A DNA stretch of 5,957 nucleotides from Acidobacteriota bacterium (GTDB taxonomy: Bacteria; Acidobacteriota; Vicinamibacteria; Vicinamibacterales; Vicinamibacteraceae). A program made the position numbers and the translations under genes. This document shows, one piece after another, positions 1 through 5,386 of this stretch (position 1 is its first letter; each line of letters begins with the position of its first letter). The stretch covers positions 1-5,957 of the forward strand of contig JAEYZV010000149.1 of the NCBI GenBank assembly GCA_023427865.1. The letters are read 5' to 3'. The notes below the pieces were generated by a model. The model ran no database searches, was not told where the DNA came from, and was given only the letters and a program-made list of their open reading frames with translations.

Positions 1-1053
1 GCCTGGCAGGACGATGCCGTCGTGATGGTGGACCAGCGCAAGCTGCCGACCCGCGAGCTGTACGTCACCTGCAAGACCCCCAACGACATCGCCAAGGCCA
101 TCAAGACGATGGTCGTGCGCGGCGCCCCGGCCATCGGGGTGTCGGCTGCGTACGGGCTTGCGCTCGGTGTGCGCCGCAGCACCGCCGCGGGCACCAAGCA
201 GCTCACGACCGAGTTCCTCAGGGACTGCGAGCTGCTGGCGGCGACGCGACCGACGGCCGTCAACCTGTTCTGGGCGATCGATCGGATGAAGCGGGTCTTC
301 TCCGAGCAGGTGCTCGCGGGCGCGAGCGTCGACGATCTCCGCCGCACCATGCTCGACCAGGCCCATGCCATCCACGACGAGGACGTCGCGAGCTGTCGCG
401 CCATCGGCCGTTTCGGTGGCGAACTCGTGCCGGCCGACGCCGGCATCCTCACCCACTGCAACGCCGGTGCGCTGGCCACCGCCGGCTATGGCACCGCGCT
501 CGGCGTGATCCGCGGCGCGATCGAACAGGGGCGGCAGGTCCGCGTCTTCGCCGACGAGACGCGACCGGTGCTGCAGGGCGCGCGCCTCACCGCGTGGGAA
601 CTCGTCCGTGACGGCATCGACACGACCGTCATCTCCGACAACATGGCGGCGGTGCTCATGCGACAGGGGCGGATCAACTTCGTGGTCGTGGGTGCGGATC
701 GCATCGCCGCAAACGGCGATGCGGCAAACAAGATCGGCACCTACACCGTCGCGGTGCTCGCCAAGGAACACGGTGTGCCGTTCTACGTCGCCGCGCCGCT
801 CTCCACCATCGACATGAAGACACCCGACGGCGATGCGATCCCGATCGAGGAGCGGCACCGCAAGGAAGTCACGCACGTCGGCACGACGCAGATCGCGCCG
901 GATGCCGCAAAGGTCTACAACCCGTCGTTCGACGTCACGCCGCACCGGCTCATCGCCGGGATCATCACCGAACGCGGCGTCGCGCGAGCGCCGTTCACCG
1001 AGTCGCTGAAGGCCTTGTTCGCGCAGGAGCCGGAGACGGTCGCGGTCCGCTGA
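1..1053 (+). CDS. mtnA: S-methyl-5-thioribose-1-phosphate isomerase, 5'-partial
   Basis: This cytoplasmic enzyme of the methionine salvage pathway converts 5-methylthioribose-1-phosphate to 5-methylthioribulose-1-phosphate. The reading frame is open from base 1. A GTG and an ATG occur at 22 and 25, but the seven codons before them (AWQDDAV) match the usual MtnA N-terminus, so the true start lies upstream and about seven or eight residues are missing. Family blocks run through the whole protein: RGAPAIGVSAAYGLAL near the N-terminus, RPTAVNLFWA, DETRPVLQGARLTAWEL, GADRIAANGDAANKIGTY, FYVAAPLST and IPIEER. The catalytic Cys of THCNAG (codon at 457) and Asp of GADRI (codon at 697) are 80 residues apart, the same spacing as Cys160 and Asp240 of the Bacillus subtilis enzyme. 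The related ribose-1,5-bisphosphate isomerases and eIF2B subunits are less likely given these full-length matches. The stop TGA shares its A with the tsaD start. Confidence 0.97.
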   Translation, partial: AWQDDAVVMVDQRKLPTRELYVTCKTPNDIAKAIKTMVVRGAPAIGVSAAYGLALGVRRSTAAGTKQLTTEFLRDCELLAATRPTAVNLFWAIDRMKRVFSEQVLAGASVDDLRRTMLDQAHAIHDEDVASCRAIGRFGGELVPADAGILTHCNAGALATAGYGTALGVIRGAIEQGRQVRVFADETRPVLQGARLTAWELVRDGIDTTVISDNMAAVLMRQGRINFVVVGADRIAANGDAANKIGTYTVAVLAKEHGVPFYVAAPLSTIDMKTPDGDAIPIEERHRKEVTHVGTTQIAPDAAKVYNPSFDVTPHRLIAGIITERGVARAPFTESLKALFAQEPETVAVR

Positions 1054-2144
1054 TGCGCGTTCTCGGCATCGAGAGCTCGTGTGACGAGACGGCTGCCGCC
1101 GTCGTCGACGCCCACGACGACGCGAGCGGCTGGCAGCTGCGGTCGAGTGTGGTGGCGTCGCAGGTGGCGATCCATCGCGAGTGGGGCGGCATCGTGCCGG
1201 AACTCGCGGCACGCCAGCACCTGCGCGACATCTGCGGCGTCGTGGAGCAGGCGCTCGCCGATGCGCAGGCGAGCCTCGACGACGTCGATGGCATTGCCGT
1301 CACCCAGGGGCCGGGACTCGTGGGCTCGCTGCTCGTGGGGGTCTCGTTTGCCAAAGCGGTCGGCGCGGCACGCGGCATTCCCGTGCTGCCCGTCCACCAC
1401 CTCGCGGGGCACATCGAGTCGCTGGCGCTGCAGCACGGCGACCTGCCGTATCCGCACGTCGTGCTCGTGGTGTCCGGCGGGCATACGAGCCTCTATCACG
1501 TGCCGTCTGCGGGTGTGTACCGCCTCGTCGGACGCACGCGCGACGATGCAGCGGGGGAGGCCTACGACAAGGTCGCGAAGCTCGTCGGGCTCGGTTATCC
1601 GGGCGGCCCCATCGTCGACCGCCGCGCGCGCGAGGGCAACCCGCACGCCATTGCGTTTCCCATCCCGAAGCTGACCCACGACGACAGGAACAAGGGGCCG
1701 CAGACGCACCTGCCCGCCGGATTCGAGCAGGCGTTGAAACGCCGCGCCGACTTCAGCTTCAGCGGCCTCAAGACGGCCGTCCGCCGGCATGTCGAACTCG
1801 CGACCGCTGGCGGCCGCCGGCAGTTGTCGGAGGCCGAAGTGGACGACATCTGCGCGAGCTTCCAGCGCGTGGTGATACAGACGCTGCTCGACCGCACCTT
1901 CCGCGCGGCGGAGTGGTTCGACGCGCGCGCCATCGGCATTGCGGGCGGCGTCGCGGCCAACAGCAGCCTGCGTGCCGAGGCGGAGCGTCGCGGAGTTGCA
2001 GCCGGCGTGCCCGTGTTCGTGCCCAGTGTGGCGCTGGCGACCGACAACGCGGCCATGATCGCGGCAGCGGGGCTGCGCCGCTTGTCGCTCGGCGAGCGCG
2101 GCAGCGCGCTCGACTTCAACGCCGACGCCAGCCTCCCGCTATAG
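1053..2144 (+). CDS. tsaD: tRNA N6-adenosine threonylcarbamoyltransferase TsaD
   Basis: TsaD (YgjD/Kae1 family) transfers the threonylcarbamoyl group from threonylcarbamoyl-AMP to A37 of tRNAs that read ANN codons, working in the cytoplasm with TsaB and TsaE. None of the partners is in the window. The N-terminus MRVLGIESSCDETAAAVVD is canonical and fixes the start. The metal ligands are visible as H116 and H120 in VHHLAGH and D331 in ATDNAAM. SGGHTSLYHV (141-150), DFSFSGLKTAV (233-243) and GGVAANSSLR are the nucleotide-binding and family blocks. At 363 residues it is somewhat longer than the usual 335-350, mainly because of about 18 extra residues (214-231) before DFSFSGLKT. The ATG overlaps the mtnA stop as TGATG. 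No well-spaced Shine-Dalgarno is seen; the nearest purine runs, at 1025-1029 and 1032-1036, are too far away, so expression probably depends on ribosomes finishing mtnA. Confidence 0.97.
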   Translation: MRVLGIESSCDETAAAVVDAHDDASGWQLRSSVVASQVAIHREWGGIVPELAARQHLRDICGVVEQALADAQASLDDVDGIAVTQGPGLVGSLLVGVSFAKAVGAARGIPVLPVHHLAGHIESLALQHGDLPYPHVVLVVSGGHTSLYHVPSAGVYRLVGRTRDDAAGEAYDKVAKLVGLGYPGGPIVDRRAREGNPHAIAFPIPKLTHDDRNKGPQTHLPAGFEQALKRRADFSFSGLKTAVRRHVELATAGGRRQLSEAEVDDICASFQRVVIQTLLDRTFRAAEWFDARAIGIAGGVAANSSLRAEAERRGVAAGVPVFVPSVALATDNAAMIAAAGLRRLSLGERGSALDFNADASLPL

Positions 2145-2169
2145 ACTCCGTCCGAGGGTGTCGGGGGGC

Positions 2170-2198
2170 GCCGCCCGGGAGGCGGCCTTCTTCGTATT
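2170..2198 (+). terminator. Terminator-like hairpin downstream of tsaD
   Basis: GCCGCC at 2170-2175 and GGCGGC at 2181-2186 form a perfect 6-bp GC stem with a 5-nt loop (CGGGA). A pyrimidine-rich, T-containing tail, CCTTCTTCGTATT, runs to 2198. It starts 26 bases after the tsaD stop, where the mtnA-tsaD transcript would be expected to end. The T run is interrupted, so it may be a weak or auxiliary intrinsic terminator. Confidence 0.42.
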
Positions 2199-2333
2199 GA
2201 GCGTGAGCCTGCTCATGGTCGTCGCCGATCGTCTCGATCATGGTGACGATTCCCGCGTCCGCGCGTCCAGAGCCTGAGCCAATCGCCGCCGCCTCGGCGA
2301 GCGCGGCCTGAGTCTCCCGGTCCCCGCAGGAGC

Positions 2334-2351
2334 CGACGGTACCGACCGTCG
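2334..2351 (+). promoter_or_regulatory. Perfect 7-bp inverted repeat upstream of the M20 remnant
   Basis: CGACGGT (2334-2340) and ACCGTCG (2345-2351) are exact reverse complements around an ACCG spacer. The repeat ends four bases before the GAGGAG Shine-Dalgarno. In RNA it would form a stable tetraloop hairpin in the 5' leader; in DNA it could be an operator half-site pair. No T run follows, so it is not a standard terminator. Its function is not shown by the sequence. Confidence 0.35.
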
Positions 2352-2355
2352 AAAC

Positions 2356-2361
2356 GAGGAG
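2356..2361 (+). promoter_or_regulatory. Strong ribosome-binding site (GAGGAG)
   Basis: GAGGAG lies seven bases before the ATG at 2369, a near-ideal Shine-Dalgarno and spacing. It fixes the original start of the M20 amidohydrolase gene and indicates that the translation start region is undamaged although the gene body is mostly gone. Confidence 0.7.
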
Positions 2362-2368
2362 CGACACC

Positions 2369-2616
2369 ATGGCCGACATCGTCGATGCCCTTCGCGCGGA
2401 ACGCAGCCAGATGGAGGAGCGGTTCGAGCACATGCATCGGCATCCCGAGTTGTCGATGCGAGAGGCGACGACGGCGCAATGACCTATTGCTTCATCGGCA
2501 ATGGCGACACGCCGATGGTCCACCACCCGGAGTTCGCCTTCAATCGCGACAACCTGCCGCGCGGTGCGGCCTACTGGGTGGCGCTCACCGAAGGCTACCT
2601 TCGCAAGGAATCGTGA
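2369..2616 (+). pseudogene. M20-family amidohydrolase with its central part deleted
   Basis: The two ends of an M20D-type amidohydrolase/carboxypeptidase (zinc hydrolases that cleave N-acyl amino acids and similar amides) lie side by side. The first frame starts at ATG 2369 and stops at 2480-2482. Its 37 residues end with the conserved N-terminal block FEHMHRHPELSMREATTA. The second frame, from about 2479 to a stop at 2614-2616, encodes TYCFIGNG, then MVHHPEF, then FNRDNLPRGAAYWVALTEG, which resembles the C-terminus of the same family (usual pattern Y-F-G-N-G, then H-P-x-F-x-F-N-D-x-x-L-P-x-G). Family members are about 390-440 residues, so roughly 320-360 residues, including all metal ligands and the dimerisation domain, are absent. 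The joint lies near 2478-2482 and changes frame, creating an ATGA stop/start overlap. No activity is expected. The cause could be a genomic deletion or an assembly collapse; the family call rests on recognised motifs rather than a search. Confidence 0.75.
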
Positions 2617-2812
2617 CGGCGGCACCGGCCAGCCGGCAAGAGACTGCGGATCGGCCTTCGCCGTACACCTACGGCAACGCGCCGCGGCATACGCTGCATG
2701 AGGTGCGTTACCGTTGGACCGGCAGTCGGCGCTGAGTCGTCCGCCATGGGCGATCCTGCCCGGGGCGACCGTCCAGCGCGGGTGCTGAACCGTCGAACGC
2801 TGCGAATTCGTC
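2617..2812. other. Non-coding or degraded stretch before the acylase gene
   Basis: No intact gene is supported. A plus-strand frame that could open with GTG at 2613 and stops at 2733-2735 encodes 40 residues ending in YTYGNAPRHTLHEVRYRW. This end reads more like real protein than its surroundings, perhaps the tail of another deleted gene, but I cannot assign a family. It contains a 6-bp inverted repeat, GCCGTA at 2660-2665 and TACGGC at 2670-2675, without a T run. The acylase frame is closed upstream by TGA at 2786-2788, which limits its start to ATG 2813 or later. No clear promoter was seen. Confidence 0.5.
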
Positions 2813-5176
2813 ATGAGTCAGGGAGCCATGTCGCCGACACTGCTTCAATTGATGCTGGTCACGCCGATCGTCCTCGGGGTGGGGGTGTCCGGGCAGGCAC
2901 CTGCGCCGCCCTTCGACACGCTGGCCAGACGCGCGCTCAGTCGAATCGAGGGGACCGAGACGGTCGCCGGGTTGGCTGCGCCGGTCGAGGTCATCCGCGA
3001 CACGTGGGGCGTGCCGCACATCTACGCGTCCAACACCGACGACCTGTTCTTCGCACAGGGCTACGTGCAGGCGCAGGACCGCCTGTGGCAGATGGAGTTG
3101 TGGCGGCGGTACAACAGCGGCCGGCTCGCAGAGATCCTCGGCGAGGAGGCGGTTGCGCACGATCGTCTCCTGCGACTCGTGCAGTACCAGGGGCCGTGGG
3201 ACGACAGCGAGTTCACGAGCTATCACCCGGAGGGCAAACGCATCTTCGCGGCATTTGCCGCGGGCGTGAACGCCTACATCGACAGCCATCGCGACAACCT
3301 GCCGGTCGAGTTCGTGTTGACGGGCATCACGCCGGAACCGTGGACCGTCCGTGACGTCGCCTTGCGCGTGCCGGCGCGGTCGCTGGCCAACGCGCGTGCG
3401 GAGCTCCGGTTCGCGCTCGACGTGGCGCGCCTCGGACCGGAGGAAGCCCTCCGACGCGCCCGGCAGGACCCGGAGATCCCGGTGGCGGTTCCGCACGGCC
3501 TCGACCTGTCCATCCTGTCGCCGTCCATCCTCGATGCGCTCGACGGCGTGCTCCCGGTCGTGCCGTTCCCGCGGCCGCCGCTGCTCGACGCGTACGCGCG
3601 CGCACCGGCTGCGGTCGCCTCATCCGACCATGGCACACCCGAGCACTCACCGGGCAGCAACAACTGGGTCGTCAGCGGCGCGCACACGGCGAGTGGCGCC
3701 GTGCTGCTGGCCAACGATCCGCATCGGCAGGTCGCCAACCCGTCGTTGCGCTACATCGTCCACCTCGTGGCGCCGGGGTGGGACGTCATCGGCGCGACCG
3801 AACCGGCGATCCCCGGCGTGGCGATCGGCCACAACGGGCGCGTGGGCTGGGGGCTGACGATCGTCGGCACCGATTACGACGATGTGTTCGTGGAGGAGCT
3901 GAACCCGGCCGATCCGAACCAGGCGAAGTGGCAGGGCGAGTGGTACCCGTTGCGCGTGGTGACCGACACGATCGCGGTGCGCGGCGGGGCGTCACGCACG
4001 GTCGAACGCAAGTACAGCCGACACGGGCCGATCTTCCACGAGGACCGCGTCAACAACCGCGCCTACGCGCTTCGTTCGACCCTGCAGGAGCCCGGGACGG
4101 CGGAGTACCTCGGCGCGCTGCGCCTGAACCAGGCGTCGCTGACGCCAAGCTGCCGCGAGTTCCTTACGTATCAGCGCTACTACCTCGCACCCTCCGAGAA
4201 CATGATTTGCGGCGACGTCGATGGGAACATCGCCTGGCACGCCTCGAGCCTGACGCCGCGCCGCGAGGGCGGCTGGTACGGTCGGCTGCCCGTACCGGGG
4301 ACGGGCGCGTATCGCTGGAACGGCTTCCGCGACGACCTGCCGTATGCGTTCAACCCGCCGAGCGGCCGGATCGTGACGGCGAACCACAACATCCTGCCCG
4401 CGGGTTACTACCCGCCGCTGTTCTTCAAGCGCGCACCGTACGCGCGGTTCGACCGCCTGGAACAGGTGTTCGGCACGGGCGACGGATACCGCCGGGAGGA
4501 CTTCGAGCGCTTCCAGCACGACACGACGTGGCCGTACGTCGAGGCCGAGAAGGCGCTGCTCCGCACGTGGACCGCCGACCGGGAAGACGTGGAATGGGCG
4601 CGACGGACGCTGCTCGAGTGGGACGGCCGCTATCAGGCCACCAGCGTCGGCGCCGCACTTCACAACGCCTGGAGGCGCCACATCGACGAGGCCGCCCTGC
4701 AGCCCGAGGGCGCGCCAGGCCGGGGCGGCGTCGGCGCGTCGGCGCGGCTCCTCGCGTTGTCCTCGCCGGGCCCTGCGCTGGTCGCGTCGGCGCAGAAGGC
4801 CCTGGAACAGGCGCTGGAGACGCTGACGCGCACGCTTGGTGCCGATCGCCGCGAGTGGCGATGGGGACGCCTGCACCGGAGCGAGTTCCCGCACCCGCTG
4901 GTGAGCGCCTACGATCTGCCAGGCGTGGAGCGCGACGGCGGCGGTGAGACCGTGGCGTCGACCGGCGCCACCTTTCGCGAAGTCATCGATTTTTCGGACC
5001 TCGACGAGTCCCGGGTGACCAACACGCCGGGGCAGTCGGCGCAGCCCGGCAGTCCGTACTACGGCAACCTGCTGGAGCCATGGGCGAAGGGGCAGTACTT
5101 CCCGCTCCGGTATTCGCGCAAGGCCGTCGAATCGGCGGCAGCGCACACCCTCGTGTTGACGCCGTCGCGGCCATGA
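2813..5176 (+). CDS. Penicillin acylase family protein (peptidase S45, Ntn hydrolase), exported
   Basis: This is a predicted periplasmic amide hydrolase, made as a precursor that cuts itself into alpha and beta chains. An uncharged hydrophobic segment (LLQLMLVTPIVLGVGVSG, about residues 10-27) followed by QAPAPP looks like a Sec signal peptide. The alpha region carries EVIRDTWGVPHIYA, FAQGYVQAQDRLWQMELWRR and SGRLAEILGE. The cleavage site is G281/S282 in PGSNNWVV, and S282 becomes the N-terminal nucleophile. From memory of E. coli penicillin G acylase, the first 80 beta residues align without gaps and keep beta-Asp73 and beta-Asp76 (D354, D357; calcium ligands). N524 in TANHN falls at beta-243, near catalytic beta-Asn241. 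RLPVPGTG and GQSAQPGSPYYGN are further family blocks. The length of 787 residues is normal. The start is ATG 2813, or ATG 2828, which has GGAG only two bases upstream. The substrate is unknown: beta-lactam side chains, N-acyl homoserine lactones or other amides are all possible. Confidence 0.95.
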   Translation: MSQGAMSPTLLQLMLVTPIVLGVGVSGQAPAPPFDTLARRALSRIEGTETVAGLAAPVEVIRDTWGVPHIYASNTDDLFFAQGYVQAQDRLWQMELWRRYNSGRLAEILGEEAVAHDRLLRLVQYQGPWDDSEFTSYHPEGKRIFAAFAAGVNAYIDSHRDNLPVEFVLTGITPEPWTVRDVALRVPARSLANARAELRFALDVARLGPEEALRRARQDPEIPVAVPHGLDLSILSPSILDALDGVLPVVPFPRPPLLDAYARAPAAVASSDHGTPEHSPGSNNWVVSGAHTASGAVLLANDPHRQVANPSLRYIVHLVAPGWDVIGATEPAIPGVAIGHNGRVGWGLTIVGTDYDDVFVEELNPADPNQAKWQGEWYPLRVVTDTIAVRGGASRTVERKYSRHGPIFHEDRVNNRAYALRSTLQEPGTAEYLGALRLNQASLTPSCREFLTYQRYYLAPSENMICGDVDGNIAWHASSLTPRREGGWYGRLPVPGTGAYRWNGFRDDLPYAFNPPSGRIVTANHNILPAGYYPPLFFKRAPYARFDRLEQVFGTGDGYRREDFERFQHDTTWPYVEAEKALLRTWTADREDVEWARRTLLEWDGRYQATSVGAALHNAWRRHIDEAALQPEGAPGRGGVGASARLLALSSPGPALVASAQKALEQALETLTRTLGADRREWRWGRLHRSEFPHPLVSAYDLPGVERDGGGETVASTGATFREVIDFSDLDESRVTNTPGQSAQPGSPYYGNLLEPWAKGQYFPLRYSRKAVESAAAHTLVLTPSRP

Positions 5177-5386
5177 CTCGCCGGTCGCGCGCTGACGGGC
5201 GTGAGCGGTTCCCGTCGAGCGCGGCTACACGGTCGCCCGGCTCGGATGGCAGGCAGGCGTGCACGATTCCATGGAGACGGTCTACACGATCGTGAAGGGA
5301 ACGCCACCGAAGGAACACGGGCACCGCCCGACGGGCCGCGCCGCACGAGGCGCGTCGCCGCGAGCGCAGGACGGGTCCGCTCGCCG
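5177..5386. other. Spacer between acylase and permease genes
   Basis: These 210 bases hold the hairpin at 5188-5223 and a plus-strand frame open from about 5205 to TGA 5388-5390 (61 codons). The first part of that frame reads RGYTVARLGWQAGVHDSM, faintly like an internal strand-and-turn region of alpha/beta hydrolases. The rest turns into Arg/Ala/Gly-rich sequence typical of non-coding high-GC DNA. It has no credible start beyond an unsupported ATG at 5271. I treat it as a possible gene scrap rather than a gene. Confidence 0.45.
5188..5223 (+). terminator. Long hairpin after the acylase stop; possible terminator without T run
   Basis: Bases 5188-5199 (CGCGCTGACGGG) pair with 5211-5223 to give 12 base pairs with a single bulged G at 5217 and an 11-nt loop. 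It begins 11 bases after the acylase stop codon. No T run follows, so it would be a Rho-assisted end, a pause site or an mRNA 3'-end stabiliser rather than a textbook intrinsic terminator. Confidence 0.4.

Larger units (their letters stand above)
2145..2368. other. Intergenic stretch after tsaD
   Basis: No supported gene is seen in these 224 bases. The stretch contains the terminator-like hairpin at 2170-2186, short inverted repeats at 2204-2215 (TGAGC-ct-GCTCA) and 2227-2239 (GATCG-tct-CGATC), the perfect hairpin at 2334-2351 and the Shine-Dalgarno at 2356-2361. Open frames on both strands here are Arg/Pro/Ala-rich and look like by-products of GC-rich DNA. I could not find a convincing -35/-10 pair; a promoter for the downstream remnant would be expected here. 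Confidence 0.6.

Noticed and set aside
22..27. GTG/ATG at 22 and 25 as the start of mtnA
   Set aside because: The frame continues upstream to base 1 with residues that match the family N-terminus, so the gene is cut by the window edge instead.
915..1790. Long minus-strand open frame across the mtnA/tsaD junction
   Set aside because: It is antisense to two clear conserved genes, rich in Arg/Ala/His/Val with no family motif, and is an expected by-product of high-GC codon use.
1181..2200. Long plus-strand frame inside tsaD
   Set aside because: Arg/Ala/Pro-rich out-of-frame reading of tsaD; the tsaD frame carries all conserved motifs.
2660..2675. GCCGTA-cacc-TACGGC inverted repeat as a terminator for the M20 remnant
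   Set aside because: The stem is only 6 bp, no T run follows, and it lies 44 bases after the stop; short GC inverted repeats are common at this base composition.
2116..2814. Minus-strand open frame spanning the whole gap between tsaD and the acylase gene
   Set aside because: It runs antisense through the M20 remnant, whose plus-strand frames show recognisable family motifs and a Shine-Dalgarno. No motif or ribosome-binding site supports the minus strand.
3778..4947. Long plus-strand and minus-strand frames inside the acylase gene
   Set aside because: Arg-rich shadows; the acylase frame is continuous and conserved from end to end.
5173..5295. Small frame starting with ATGA overlapping the acylase stop
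   Set aside because: The composition is Arg/Ser-rich with no motif, and the frame crosses the strong hairpin at 5188-5223; probably chance.
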